NCBI RefSeq assembly: GCF_001874525.1
Contig: NZ_LKAQ01000004.1
Span: 1,411,171 to 1,475,170, forward strand
Origin: Pseudodesulfovibrio hydrargyri
GTDB taxonomy: Bacteria > Desulfobacterota > Desulfovibrionia > Desulfovibrionales > Desulfovibrionaceae
Length of the DNA: 64,000 nt
Direction: 5' to 3'
Shown here: positions 35,974 through 45,256 of the stretch, one piece after another
How positions within the stretch are numbered: the first letter of the stretch is position 1
How the letters are laid out: each line of letters starts with the position of its first letter
The notes under the pieces: model-generated
What the model was told of the DNA's origin: nothing
What the model saw: only the letters and a program-made list of their open reading frames with translations
The model's database searches: none
Position numbers and translations under genes: made by a program

Positions 35974-36858
35974 TTATCTCGATATCAGCACGATGCCGCC
36001 GAGCACGCAGGCGCAGCCGGTGAGCTGTTGCCAGCCGATGGGTTCGCCCAATACCAGGGCGGACAGGACCAGGGCGGCCACGGGCATGATGGCGGTGAAC
36101 ACGCCCGCGGTGGACGGCGGGACCTTGGTGATGCCCGCGAACCAGAAGAGGTAGGCGAGCACGGTGACGAACGCGCCGTAGTAGAAGACCACCAGCCAGC
36201 CGGTCGGGGAGATGGCGGCGAGGTCGGTATGGGCGGCCTCGTATACGCCCATGGGCAGGAACCAGAGCAGGCCGAACAGGGAGATGATGGTCGACACGGC
36301 CATGGGGGAGAGCGGTTCGGGCACGGTCTTGCGGATGAGCAGGAACAGGGATTCGAAGAGCACGGCGGCCAGGACGAGCAGATTGCCGAGGACGGGGTTC
36401 GCGCCGCCGGGCGCGCCGTGCGGGGCGGCCTGGACCAGGTTGATGACCAGCACGCCCGCCATGGACAGGAGGATGCCGGTCAGGACCTTGCGCGACGGAC
36501 GGTCCTTGAGGAAGAGCCAGGCGATGATTCCCATGCAGGCCGGGGTGGTCGAGGTGATCACGCCCGCCGAGGCCGGGCCGGTCAGGGTCAGGCCATAGAG
36601 CAGGAAGACCGTGAACAGGAACGAGCCGCACAGGGATTGGACGGCCAGCTTGGCCCAGGTCAGGCGGGACAGGCGCGGCAGGCCGCCCTCGCGCAGCCGG
36701 ATGATGGGCAGGAGGATGATGAGGGCCAGGGCGAAGCGCAGGGCGGAGGCCATGAACACGGGCAGCTCGTCGACCATGATCTTGCCGGCCACCACGGAAC
36801 TGCCGACCAGGATCATGGCCAGGGACAGATTGAGATAGGCGAAGTGTTTTTCAGGCAT
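35974..36858 (-). CDS. EamA/DMT-superfamily transporter
   Basis: 294 residues, ten predicted helices as two EamA repeats (GLTLTGPASAGVITSTTPACMGIIAWLFLKDRP and the second-half AGITKVPPSTAGVFTAIMPVAALVLSALVLGEPIGW). These carriers export or import small metabolites such as amino acids. It starts 24 bases after the AraC-type gene on the same strand, and this regulator-transporter pairing suggests the AraC protein controls it. Confidence 0.9.
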   Translation of the reverse strand: MPEKHFAYLNLSLAMILVGSSVVAGKIMVDELPVFMASALRFALALIILLPIIRLREGGLPRLSRLTWAKLAVQSLCGSFLFTVFLLYGLTLTGPASAGVITSTTPACMGIIAWLFLKDRPSRKVLTGILLSMAGVLVINLVQAAPHGAPGGANPVLGNLLVLAAVLFESLFLLIRKTVPEPLSPMAVSTIISLFGLLWFLPMGVYEAAHTDLAAISPTGWLVVFYYGAFVTVLAYLFWFAGITKVPPSTAGVFTAIMPVAALVLSALVLGEPIGWQQLTGCACVLGGIVLISR

Positions 36859-36882
36859 GGCCGGAGCATGCCCGAACCGGGG

Positions 36883-37722
36883 TCAGGAGTTTTGAAGCAT
36901 CTTGCGGTATTTTGCGGGCGTGACCCCTATCTGACGCTTGAACAGCCGGGTCAGGTGCGCCTGGTCCGCGAACCCGCAGTCCATGGCGATGTCGGCCACG
37001 CGTCCGTCCCCGGCCAGTTTATGCCGGGCGCGGGCGATCCGGGTCTGGGTCTGGTAGGCGTGGGGCGTGATGCCGAGCCGGCTCTCGAACACGCGCACCA
37101 GGTGGAAGGGGGACAGCCCGGCCTCGCGGGCCAGCTCGGACAGGGGCAGGTCCTCGGCAAAGCGGTCCTCGATGATTTCGCGGGCGCGGTGCACGGCGCG
37201 GTGCTCGCTGCCGGTGCGGGGCTCGCTCCCCGGCTCGTCCGCGTGCCGTCTGATCCAGGCCTCGAGGAGGCGCAACAGGCGCGTCTCCTTTTCCATGAGC
37301 GAGGTCTCGGGCCTCTCCAGCCGCCGGTGGGTGCGGTCGATCATCGCGGCCAGGGCCGGGTCGTCGAGCACGCCCGCGTGGAAATGGGGCAGGTTCGGGC
37401 GGGGCATGAGCTCGCGGGCGGCGGTCATGAGCGCCTCGGGCGCGAGGTAGAACATGCGGTAGGCCCAGCCGGACTCCTCCGCGCCGTGGCCGTCGTGCGG
37501 TTCGCCCGGGACCACCAGGTTGACCTGCCCTCGCGCGGCCACCACGGACTCGCCGCGATAGGAAAAGCGCATGGCCCCGTCCTCGATGCAGCCCACGGCG
37601 AACCCCTCGTGGAAGTGCCTGGAAAAGCGTTGGGTCACGAAGCGGGCGCGCAGCAGTTCCACCCCGCCCCAGAAGGGCAGGGTCGAGACGTACGCGGTTT
37701 CCTTGGAGGGGGAACGTGCCAT
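36883..37722 (-). CDS. AraC-family transcriptional regulator
   Basis: 279 residues. N-terminal cupin-like ligand domain (FHEGFAVGCIEDGAMRF ... VNLVVPGEPHDG), then two C-terminal helix-turn-helices (LPLSELAREAGLSPFHLVRVFESRLG; VADIAMDCGFADQAHLTRLFKRQIG) as in AraC/XylS proteins. It is transcribed together with the EamA transporter, so it probably activates that gene in response to the exported or imported compound. The 122 bases upstream (37723-37844) are shared with a divergent membrane-protein gene. Confidence 0.92.
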   Translation of the reverse strand: MARSPSKETAYVSTLPFWGGVELLRARFVTQRFSRHFHEGFAVGCIEDGAMRFSYRGESVVAARGQVNLVVPGEPHDGHGAEESGWAYRMFYLAPEALMTAARELMPRPNLPHFHAGVLDDPALAAMIDRTHRRLERPETSLMEKETRLLRLLEAWIRRHADEPGSEPRTGSEHRAVHRAREIIEDRFAEDLPLSELAREAGLSPFHLVRVFESRLGITPHAYQTQTRIARARHKLAGDGRVADIAMDCGFADQAHLTRLFKRQIGVTPAKYRKMLQNS

Positions 37723-37844
37723 GGCCCGATCATCGCCCAGCCCGGGGAGAAAGGCAAATGGCGTGAACGGGATGCGCCGGTTTCGCCCAAGGTGTTGACC
37801 CGGAAGGACATTCCCGGCTAGGAGGGAGGAAACCGGGAGAGCCG

Positions 37845-38876
37845 ATGAAGTTCACGAACAAGGACCTGGACGGCGCGGTCCGGGCGGGCGTCATCGCGCG
37901 GGAGACGCGCGACGCCCTGGTGGCCTTTTTCGAGGACGGGCGCGGGGGCGCGCCCGCCTTCACCATGGCCAACGTGCTCTACTACCTCGGCGGGCTCATC
38001 GTCATCGGGGCCATGACCATCTTCGTCACCGACGCCTGGGAGCGCCTTGGCGGCCTGGGGCATCTGCTCATCGGCGCGGGATACGGACTGGCCTTCCTGG
38101 GCATGGGCAATTGGCTGTGGAGGAAAAGGGAGCAGCGCGTGCCCGGCGGCATCCTGGTCACGGCGGCGGTCTGCATGACCCCGCTGACCGTGTACGGCAT
38201 ACAGGAGTTGTCCGGCTGGTGGGTCTGGGACGCGCCCGGCATGTATGAGGATTTCTACCGCTGGATCAAGGGCGGCTGGTTCTTCATGGAGATCGGCACC
38301 GTGGCTGTGGGGGGGCTTGCCCTGCGCCGGTTCCGGTTTCCGTTCGTCACCCTGCCCGTCGCGTTCTCCCTGTGGTTCCTGTCCATGGACCTGACGGCCG
38401 TGCTCTACGGCCCGGACTTCACCTGGGACCAGCGCAAGGTCGTGTCCCTGTGTTTCGGGCTGGCCATGCTCGCGGCCGGATATCTGGTCGATCGCCGTAC
38501 CCGGCAGGACTTCGCCTTCTGGCTGTATCTGTTCGGCATGATCGCCTTCTGGTGCGGGCTGACGAGCCTGGACAGCGATTCGGAGCTGGGCAAGTTCGTC
38601 TACTGTTGCGTCAACCTGCTGCTTATGGCCGTTTCCGTGATCCTGCAGCGGCGGGTGTTCATCGTCTTCGGGGCCTTGGGCGTGTCCATCTACCTCGGCC
38701 ACCTCGCTGCGGACGTGTTCGACGACACCCTGTCCTTTTCCTTTGCCCTGAGCGGGCTGGGGTTGCTGGTCATCCTGGCCGGGCTCCAGTACCACAAGCA
38801 TCGGGAGGCCATCGAGGAGAAGGCGCTTTGCCTGCTCCCGGCCGCCATCCGACGAACGCTCCCCCGATACCGTTAA
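37845..38876 (+). CDS. Multi-pass membrane protein (DUF2157-like)
   Basis: 343 residues with about ten hydrophobic segments ([22 protein letters not shown], then [19 protein letters not shown] and others) after a short soluble N-terminus ([24 protein letters not shown]). The layout and N-terminus recall DUF2157 membrane proteins, whose role is unknown. No transporter or enzyme motif is visible. GGGAG lies five bases before the ATG. The gene is divergent from AraC and 115 bases upstream of argS. Confidence 0.7.
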   Translation: MKFTNKDLDGAVRAGVIARETRDALVAFFEDGRGGAPAFTMANVLYYLGGLIVIGAMTIFVTDAWERLGGLGHLLIGAGYGLAFLGMGNWLWRKREQRVPGGILVTAAVCMTPLTVYGIQELSGWWVWDAPGMYEDFYRWIKGGWFFMEIGTVAVGGLALRRFRFPFVTLPVAFSLWFLSMDLTAVLYGPDFTWDQRKVVSLCFGLAMLAAGYLVDRRTRQDFAFWLYLFGMIAFWCGLTSLDSDSELGKFVYCCVNLLLMAVSVILQRRVFIVFGALGVSIYLGHLAADVFDDTLSFSFALSGLGLLVILAGLQYHKHREAIEEKALCLLPAAIRRTLPRYR

Positions 38877-38991
38877 AGACCGTCTCCGGCCCGCGTTTTC
38901 CGGCCGCCGGAGGTCCCGCTTCTATACTTGGATTGCCTCGGGTTTCGTGCTAGAGGCTTCGCCACGAGCTTTGTTTAAGGAGAATACTCGG

Positions 38992-40635
38992 ATGAGAGCG
39001 AAAATACATTTGGAAGGGGCGCTGAAACAGGCGCTCGACAACTTCGGCTGGCCGTGGCCGGAAAAGGCGGTCATCGAGCCGCCCAAGGACAGTTCCTTCG
39101 GCGACATGTCGGCCAACGTGGCCATGATGCTGGCCAAGGAAGCGAAGAAGGCCCCGCGCGCGGTGGCCGAGGACATCAAGGGCGCGCTTGCGGGCGACCC
39201 GCTCATCGAAAAGATCGAGATCGCCGGGCCCGGTTTCCTGAATTTCACCTTTGCCCCCGCCTTCTGGCGCGAGACCGTGGGCGTCATCCTGGACCAGGGC
39301 GAGGCCTACGGTTGCTCGACCATGGGCAACGGCACCCGGGTGCAGGTGGAGTACGTGTCCGCCAACCCCACCGGGCCGCTGCACATCGGCCACGGCCGGG
39401 GCGCGGCGCTCGGCGACTCCCTGACCCGCATCCTGGAAAAGGCCGGGTATGACGTCCAGGCCGAATACTATATCAATGACGCGGGCCGCCAGATGCTCAT
39501 CCTGGGCGGCTCCATCCTGTACCGCGCCCGCCAGGTCGCCGGACAGGACCCGGCCGAGCCCGAGGACTACTACAAGGGCGAGTACATCACCGACATCGCC
39601 CGCGACCTGATGGCCGAGCGGCCCGATCTGCTCGACCTGCCCGAACCCGAGGCCGTGGAGGCCTGCAAGGTCTACGGCAAGGACATCATCCTGCAGGGCA
39701 TCAAGGACGACCTGGCCGCCTTCCACGTGCGCCACGACGTCTGGTTCTCGGAGCAGTCCCTGGTGGACGACGGCAAGGTGGACGAGACCTTCGCCGACCT
39801 GACCGCGTCCGGCATGGGCTACGCGGCGGACGGCGCGTTCTGGTTCAAGTCCACGGAACTGGGCGACGACAAGGACCGCGTGCTGCGCAAGTCCAACGGC
39901 GACACCACCTATTTCGCGTCCGACATCGCCTACCACGACAACAAGTTCAAGCGCGGCTTCGACCTGGTCATCGACATATGGGGCGCGGACCATCACGGCT
40001 ACGTGCCGCGCATGATGGCGGCCTGCGAGGCGCTCGGCAAGCCGGGCGGCCTGTCCGTCATCCTGGTCAACCTGGTCAACCTGCTGCGCGACGGCCAGCC
40101 CATCGCCATGTCCACCCGCGCGGGCCAGTTCGAGACCCTCAAGGACGTGGTCGACGAGGTCGGCTCGGACGCGGCCCGGTTCATGTTCCTGTCGCGCAAG
40201 TCCGACTCCAAGCTCGATTTCGACCTGGAGCTGGTCAAGCAGAAGTCCATGGACAACCCGGTCTACTACGTGCAGTACGCCCACGCGCGCATCCGCTCCC
40301 TGGACCGCAAGGCCGAGGAGGCGGGCGTCAAGGCAGCCGCCGTGGGCCCGGAATCCCTGGCCCAGCTCGACACCGAGTGGGACCTGGAGCTGCTCAAGCT
40401 CCTGGACCAGTACCCTGACTATGTGGAGGCCGCGGCCAAGGCCCAGAGCCCGCACCTGATCTCCATGTATTTGCAGGAGCTTGCCTCAACGCTTCATAGG
40501 TACTATACCAATTGCCATGTGCTCAGCGCCGAGCCCGGGGTCGCCTCGGCCCGGCTCATGCTGCTCGACTGCGTGGCCGGTGTCGTGGCTGGCGGTCTCG
40601 GCCTGCTGGGCGTGAACGCCCCGGAGTCCATGTAA
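38992..40635 (+). CDS. argS: Arginyl-tRNA synthetase
   Basis: 547 residues, full length. It charges tRNA-Arg. The N-terminal tRNA-recognition (Add-1) domain is followed by the class I active site: HIGH-type motif [14 protein letters not shown], and [19 protein letters not shown] in the position of the second signature. The C-terminal helical anticodon-binding (DALR) domain runs to the end. ATG 38992 is preferred to 38947 because TAAGGAG lies before it. The SPOR gene follows 31 bases later. Confidence 0.97.
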   Translation: MRAKIHLEGALKQALDNFGWPWPEKAVIEPPKDSSFGDMSANVAMMLAKEAKKAPRAVAEDIKGALAGDPLIEKIEIAGPGFLNFTFAPAFWRETVGVILDQGEAYGCSTMGNGTRVQVEYVSANPTGPLHIGHGRGAALGDSLTRILEKAGYDVQAEYYINDAGRQMLILGGSILYRARQVAGQDPAEPEDYYKGEYITDIARDLMAERPDLLDLPEPEAVEACKVYGKDIILQGIKDDLAAFHVRHDVWFSEQSLVDDGKVDETFADLTASGMGYAADGAFWFKSTELGDDKDRVLRKSNGDTTYFASDIAYHDNKFKRGFDLVIDIWGADHHGYVPRMMAACEALGKPGGLSVILVNLVNLLRDGQPIAMSTRAGQFETLKDVVDEVGSDAARFMFLSRKSDSKLDFDLELVKQKSMDNPVYYVQYAHARIRSLDRKAEEAGVKAAAVGPESLAQLDTEWDLELLKLLDQYPDYVEAAAKAQSPHLISMYLQELASTLHRYYTNCHVLSAEPGVASARLMLLDCVAGVVAGGLGLLGVNAPESM

Positions 40636-40666
40636 CCACCGGCGAACCCCAAATCGGACGAGGAAA

Positions 40667-41368
40667 ATGGCGGAAAATCTGGAACCGAAATACAAGGTCA
40701 AGGTGCCCAAGCTCAACGCGGCCAAGAAGAAGTACGACTTCTCCCTGTCCCTGTCCGGGCTGATCAGCATCACCGGGGTGGGCGTTCTGGCGCTGACCTT
40801 CTTCTTCGTCATGGGCATCCTCATCGGGCGCGGCTACCGGCCCGAGGCCGACGTGCCACCGCTTCAGGATATCATGCCCAGCAGCGAGCACGGCCAGCTG
40901 GCCGCGGAGTCCAAGCCGCCCGAGGTCCTGACCCTGGAGGAACTGGACTACCAGGACCGCCTCAAGGCCTCGCCCCAGCAGTTGCTCGACACTCGGGAGG
41001 AGACCCAGCCCGCGCACGAACCGAAACCCGAGCCCAAGCCCGAGCCCAGGCCGGAACCCTCGCCCGCCGCGTCCGCGCAGCCCGAGACGGTCAAGACGAC
41101 CCCGGCCCAGCCCGGCGAGGCGGTCTTCGACTACGTCTACCAGGTGGCTTCCTTCCGCAAGGCGGACATGGCCGGTGCGCTGCGCGACAAATTGGCCGGA
41201 GCGGGCCTGAACGCCCGGGTCGAGTCGGGACAGGCCAACGGCTCCACCTGGCACCGTGTCCAGGTCCTGCACCACGGCACACCGGCGTCCACATCGGACA
41301 TGAAGGGTGTACTGGCCAGGTTCGGCATAGGCAAGCCGCTGCTCAAGAAGAAGACCGCCGCGAACTGA
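40667..41368 (+). CDS. SPOR-domain membrane protein (FtsN/DedD-like)
   Basis: 233 residues: a short cytoplasmic start, one membrane helix (LISITGVGVLALTFFFVMGIL), a Pro/Glu-rich periplasmic linker (KPEPKPEPRPEPSP) and a C-terminal SPOR domain (YVYQVASFRKADMAGALRDKLAGAG). This is the bitopic FtsN/DedD layout, so it probably acts at the septum. It differs from the lipoprotein at 13222 in being anchored by a helix. It follows argS by 31 bases, with a terminator after it. Confidence 0.88.
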   Translation: MAENLEPKYKVKVPKLNAAKKKYDFSLSLSGLISITGVGVLALTFFFVMGILIGRGYRPEADVPPLQDIMPSSEHGQLAAESKPPEVLTLEELDYQDRLKASPQQLLDTREETQPAHEPKPEPKPEPRPEPSPAASAQPETVKTTPAQPGEAVFDYVYQVASFRKADMAGALRDKLAGAGLNARVESGQANGSTWHRVQVLHHGTPASTSDMKGVLARFGIGKPLLKKKTAAN

Positions 41369-41387
41369 CGGGCGGGACGAAATATCC

Positions 41388-41422
41388 AAAAGGGCTGTGC
41401 GGAGAACCGGACAGCCCTTTTT
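41388..41422 (+). terminator. Rho-independent terminator of argS-SPOR
   Basis: AAAAGGGCTGT pairs with ACAGCCCTTTT around GCGGAGAACCGG, with one further T. It lies 20 bases after the SPOR stop. Confidence 0.9.
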
Positions 41423-41489
41423 CTATCGCACACGATCCGGGAAGGAAATGCTTCCCACGCGAAAACCAGCCCCGCAAAAGGAGCTTCAT

Positions 41490-42140
41490 ATGCTTGATCC
41501 CACCACCCGCCACCCCATGGTCCTGCCGGACGGCACGGTGGTCAAAACCGTGGTCAATCTGAACCAGGTCATCGACCATCCGCGCATGGAGATCGGCGAT
41601 TTCAGCTATTATTCCAACTTCAACCCGGTGGAGGACTACGCGGCGGCCATCGCCCCGTACCTGTTCCCGCTCAGCCCGGAGCGGCTTATCATCGGCAAGT
41701 TCGTCCAGATCGCCCACGGCGCGGTCTTCGTCACCAGTTCGGCCAACCACGCGACGCACGGGTTTTCGACCTACCCCTTCTGGAATTTCACCATGACCCC
41801 GGAAACCGGGTTCGACGAGGTCAAGGCGTTGTTTAACCAGCCCGGCCGCAAGGGCGACACGGTCATCGGCAACGATGTCTGGCTCGGCATGGAAGCCGTG
41901 GTCATGCCCGGCGTGACCATCGGCGACGGCGCGATCATCGGCGCACGCGCCGTGGTCTCCCGCGACGTGCCCCCCTACTCCGTGGTCGCTGGCAATCCGG
42001 CCCGCGAGGTGCGCAAGCGGTTCGACCAGGAAACCGTTGACAGACTCCTCGCCCTCCGCTGGTGGGACTGGCCGCTCGAGAAGATCATAGCCAAGCGCGA
42101 CGCTATCAGCGGCGCGGACCTGGATGCCCTTGAGCGCTGA
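41490..42140 (+). CDS. Vat/CatB-type acetyltransferase (xenobiotic acyltransferase)
   Basis: 216 residues. A left-handed beta-helix of hexapeptide repeats (IGNDVWLGMEAVVMPGVTIGDGAIIGARAVV) with the insert and catalytic histidine of the xenobiotic acetyltransferase group (SSANHATHGFSTYPFWNF). Vat and CatB acetylate streptogramins and chloramphenicol with acetyl-CoA; many chromosomal members have other substrates, so resistance is not implied. ATG 41490 has AAAAGGAG six bases upstream. A bidirectional terminator separates it from yhhQ. Confidence 0.9.
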   Translation: MLDPTTRHPMVLPDGTVVKTVVNLNQVIDHPRMEIGDFSYYSNFNPVEDYAAAIAPYLFPLSPERLIIGKFVQIAHGAVFVTSSANHATHGFSTYPFWNFTMTPETGFDEVKALFNQPGRKGDTVIGNDVWLGMEAVVMPGVTIGDGAIIGARAVVSRDVPPYSVVAGNPAREVRKRFDQETVDRLLALRWWDWPLEKIIAKRDAISGADLDALER

Positions 42141-42150
42141 CTTGGGCATG

Positions 42151-42183
42151 AAAAAAGGCCGCCGGGATCATCCGGCGGCCTTT
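42151..42183. terminator. Bidirectional terminator between acetyltransferase and yhhQ
   Basis: GGCCGCCGG (42157-42165) pairs with CCGGCGGCC (42172-42180). AAAAAA precedes and TTT follows, so it can serve both converging genes, better on the minus strand. Confidence 0.88.
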
Positions 42184-42209
42184 GTCATTCCGTGTATGGA
42201 TACGGCGTC

Positions 42210-42899
42210 CTACGCGGACTGGGCGGCCTGTTCCTTGTGGAACACGCGCTTGGCCAGGTAGATGAACGGGGTGTCCAGGGCGGCCACCACGAATTTGATG
42301 AGGTAGGTGGACAGCAGGATCTCCATGAACACGTTCATCGGGAACACGCCCCAGAACGCGATGACGCAGAAGATCACCGAGTCGAGCAGCTGGCTGACCA
42401 TGGTCGAGGCGTTGTTGCGCAACCACAGAAGCCTCTCGCCCGTGCGCGCGCGGATGGCGTGGAAGGCCCAGACGTCGTGCAGCTGGGAGACCAGATAGGC
42501 GGCCATGGAGGCCAGGGCCACGCGCGGCATGAATCCGAACAGGACCTCCAGGTGCGGCTGGGCGAAGTCGTCGGCCGCAGGCTGGAACAGCAGGGCGATC
42601 TGCATGTACGCGACCATCATGAGCAGGGTCACGAACCCCAGCAGCACGCCCTTGCGCGCCTCTTTCTTGCCGTAGAATTCACTCAAGAGGTCCGTGGCCA
42701 GGAACACGCTGGCGTAGAGCACGTTGCCCAGCGTCGTGGTCAGCCCGAACAGCTGCACGGTCTTGAGCACCTGGATGTTGCACAGCAGCAGGTTGAAGAC
42801 CATCAGCCCGAACAATCCGACCTTGCCGAACAGCCGGTAGACCACCAGGACCATGCACAGGTCCACCAGAGCGAAAAGAATCCATAGTGTCTCGTTCAT
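42210..42899 (-). CDS. yhhQ: Queuosine precursor transporter YhhQ
   Basis: 229 residues, about six membrane helices, PF02592 type. It imports 7-cyano/7-aminomethyl-7-deazaguanine for queuosine in tRNA. Signature segments: NVLYASVFLATDLLSEFYGKKEARKG and HDVWAFHAIRARTGERLLWLRNNASTMVSQLLDS. ATG 42899 is chosen over 42935 because the family begins with the first helix there; GGAGG lies about 13 bases upstream, which is distant. I looked for a preQ1 riboswitch before it and found none. Confidence 0.92.
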   Translation of the reverse strand: MNETLWILFALVDLCMVLVVYRLFGKVGLFGLMVFNLLLCNIQVLKTVQLFGLTTTLGNVLYASVFLATDLLSEFYGKKEARKGVLLGFVTLLMMVAYMQIALLFQPAADDFAQPHLEVLFGFMPRVALASMAAYLVSQLHDVWAFHAIRARTGERLLWLRNNASTMVSQLLDSVIFCVIAFWGVFPMNVFMEILLSTYLIKFVVAALDTPFIYLAKRVFHKEQAAQSA

Positions 42900-43031
42900 G
42901 TGGGGTGACTTGCCTCCATTTTTACGGAAGGTCAAGTTTTTGGTGGGGAGCGGCCCTCTCTCCCAAGCCTATTCCGGGCACGGGGGAGAGCCGCTGTCGT
43001 AGCTACGCTACCCGAATCACTCCGGGAAAGA

Positions 43032-43061
43032 GAAAAGCGCGGCCTGCTGTGCAAGCCGCGC
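43032..43061 (-). terminator. Rho-independent terminator of tyrS
   Basis: On the minus strand GCGCGGC and GCCGCGC pair around TTGCACAGCAG, followed by TTTTCTCTTT, 35 bases past the tyrS stop. Confidence 0.85.
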
Positions 43062-43095
43062 TCGTTCTCGATTCTTTGTGTAAGTGGTGGCCGCC

Positions 43096-44373
43096 TTAGC
43101 CTTTGGTAACCAACCCATAGTTTTTTTTGCCCTTGCGGATGACCAGAAGCTCTCCGGCGATGAAGTGGGTGTCGAGGATATCGTCGCCCTCCACGCGTTC
43201 GCCGTTGATGTATACGCCGCCGCCCTGGATGTCCTTGCGGGCCTGGCCCTTGGACTTGACCAGGCCGAGGTCCACCAGCATCTGGGGCAGGTCGGGCACG
43301 TCGCCCGGGGCGTAGCGCACGGCCGGGGCGGATTCCAGGGCCGAGCGCAGGGTGCCCGGGTCGATGGCCTTGAGATCGCCCTTGCCGAACAGGGCCTCGG
43401 TGGCGGCCAGGACACGCTCCAGTTCGTGCTTGCCGTGGATCATGGTGGTGACCTCTTCGGCCAGCCGCTTCTGGGCCGTGCGCAGGTGCGGGGCCTCCCC
43501 GGTCTGCTTCTCCAGCTCGGCGATCTCCTCGGGGGTGAGGAAGGTGAACAGCTTGAGGAACTTGATCACGTCCGCGTCGTCGGTGTTGATGAAGAACTGG
43601 TAGAAAGCGTAGGGCGAGGTCAGGTCCGCGTTGAGGTACACGGCGTTGCCCTCGGACTTGCCGAACTTCTTGCCGGAAGCCGTTGTGATCAGCGGGAAGG
43701 TCAGGGCGAACGCCTCGGCAGACTCGCCGTCCACCGCATAGCGGCGGCGGATGAACTCGCAGCCCGCGGTGATGTTGCCCCACTGGTCGCCGCCGCCGAT
43801 CTGCAGCCGGCAGTCGTGGTTCTTGTACAGATGGTAGAAGTCGTAGGACTGCAGGATCATGTAGGAGAACTCGGTGTAGGAGATGCCGGTCTCTTCGCGG
43901 CCGATGCGGCCCTTGACCGACTCCTTCTGGAGCATCCAGTTGACCGTGAAGTGCTTGCCCACGTCGCGCAACAGCTCGATGCAGGTCATGTCCTTGGTCC
44001 AGTCGTAGTTGTTGACGATGGTCGGGCGCTCGCCGGTGTTGCGTTCCACGAAGCGGCGCACCTGGTGCTTGATGAGTTCGAGGCGCTCGTCGAGCTTCTC
44101 GGCGTCGGACAGCTCGCGCTCCTTGTCCTTGCCCGAGGGGTCGCCGATGCGGCCCGTGGCCCCGCCCATGAGATACAGGGGGTTGTGGCCCGCCTTTTTC
44201 ATGCGCACCAGGCAGAGCAGGGGGACGAGGTTGCCCACGTGCAGGGATTCGGCGGTGGGATCGAAGCCGCAATACATGGTGGCCCCCGGCTCGGACAGAT
44301 ACTCGCGCACCTTGTCTTCGTCAGAAACCTGATTGATCAGCCCCCGCCATTTCAACTCATCAAAGATATTCAC
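43096..44373 (-). CDS. tyrS: Tyrosyl-tRNA synthetase
   Basis: 425 residues. It charges tRNA-Tyr. Class I motifs: FDPTAESLHVGNLVPLLCL (HIGH position as HVGN) and KFGKSEGNAVYLN (KMSKS position as KFGKS), followed by a C-terminal S4 RNA-binding domain (GGGVYINGERVEGDD). HVGN with KFGKS places it in the TyrZ-like bacterial branch. The ymdB gene ends 39 bases upstream on the same strand, so the two may be co-transcribed. Confidence 0.96.
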   Translation of the reverse strand: MNIFDELKWRGLINQVSDEDKVREYLSEPGATMYCGFDPTAESLHVGNLVPLLCLVRMKKAGHNPLYLMGGATGRIGDPSGKDKERELSDAEKLDERLELIKHQVRRFVERNTGERPTIVNNYDWTKDMTCIELLRDVGKHFTVNWMLQKESVKGRIGREETGISYTEFSYMILQSYDFYHLYKNHDCRLQIGGGDQWGNITAGCEFIRRRYAVDGESAEAFALTFPLITTASGKKFGKSEGNAVYLNADLTSPYAFYQFFINTDDADVIKFLKLFTFLTPEEIAELEKQTGEAPHLRTAQKRLAEEVTTMIHGKHELERVLAATEALFGKGDLKAIDPGTLRSALESAPAVRYAPGDVPDLPQMLVDLGLVKSKGQARKDIQGGGVYINGERVEGDDILDTHFIAGELLVIRKGKKNYGLVTKG

Positions 44374-44412
44374 TTTATTCCTCGCGTATGTGGGTTTGAC
44401 AGTGGTTCACGG

Positions 44413-45192
44413 CTAGCCTTCCCGCTGGAACGTGGCCATGGATACCGCCTTGCCGGTGCTCTCATCTATGTCAAAAATCGCGCCTTGTAAAACCCCGGGA
44501 CCGGTGGCCGCTTCCAGTTGCCGGGGCAGGCCCGTCAGGTAGCGGTCCAGGATGATCTCGGGCTTCATGCCCAGGCAGGAGTCGGCGGCCCCGCACATGC
44601 CCAGATCGGTCAGGTAGGCCGTGCCGCCGGAGAGCACCTTGGCGTCGTTGGTCTGGACATGGGTATGGGTGCCGACCACGGCCGAGACCTTGCCCTCCAG
44701 GAAGTAGCCCATGGCGATCTTCTCGCCCGTGGCCTCGGCGTGAAAGTCCACGACCTGCACCGTGACCTCGGCGGGCAACGCGTCGAGCACGGTCTCCACT
44801 GCGGCGAACGGGCAGTCTATGGGCGGCATGAAGGTCCGGCCGATGAGGTTGATGACCGCCACCGGCGGGAAGCCCTCCTTGCGGAAGACGCGCACGCCCG
44901 AGCCGGGCAGCTGCTCCGGGTAGTTGTGGGGCCGCAGGATGCGGCCGTCCCCGTCGAGCATGGAGTAGAGATCCTTGTACTTCCAGATGTGGTTGCCGCC
45001 GGTGATGCCGTCCAGGCCCGCCTTGAGCAGCTCCTTGGCGTGCTTGGCCTTGAGGCCGTACCCGCCGCTCGCGTTCTCGCCGTTGGCGAAGACGAAGTCG
45101 AGGGACTCCTCCTCCCGGATGCGGGCGAGGTTGTGGATGACGGCCTTGCGGCCGGGCACGCCTACGATGTCGCCGAGAAAGAGAATGCGCAT
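44413..45192 (-). CDS. ymdB: YmdB-family metallophosphoesterase
   Basis: 259 residues. The YmdB family (TIGR00282) hydrolyses 2',3'-cyclic nucleotides and in Bacillus acts downstream of RNase Y. Metal-site motifs: RILFLGDIVG, FANGENASGGYG, GGNHIWKY, FHAEATGEK and VVGTHTHVQT. ATG 45192 is chosen because AAGGAG lies seven bases before it and the metal-binding strand starts at once. In many genomes ymdB sits next to rny; here cheR lies between them, all on the minus strand. Confidence 0.93.
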   Translation of the reverse strand: MRILFLGDIVGVPGRKAVIHNLARIREEESLDFVFANGENASGGYGLKAKHAKELLKAGLDGITGGNHIWKYKDLYSMLDGDGRILRPHNYPEQLPGSGVRVFRKEGFPPVAVINLIGRTFMPPIDCPFAAVETVLDALPAEVTVQVVDFHAEATGEKIAMGYFLEGKVSAVVGTHTHVQTNDAKVLSGGTAYLTDLGMCGAADSCLGMKPEIILDRYLTGLPRQLEAATGPGVLQGAIFDIDESTGKAVSMATFQREG

Positions 45193-45256
45193 GACGCTCC
45201 TTGGGATGGTGCGAAGGGTTTGCCGACAGGGATCGGCGAAATGTGGTGCGGGGCGG

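Noticed and set aside
42900..42960. preQ1 riboswitch before yhhQ
   Set aside because: Looked for the short H-type pseudoknot and its A-rich tail; the bases do not match.
42940..43000. Possible 3' end of a family 2 repeat (CTCTCTCCCAAGCCTATTCC)
   Set aside because: Only about 20 bases match; no stem or 5' flank is present, so it is not listed as a copy.
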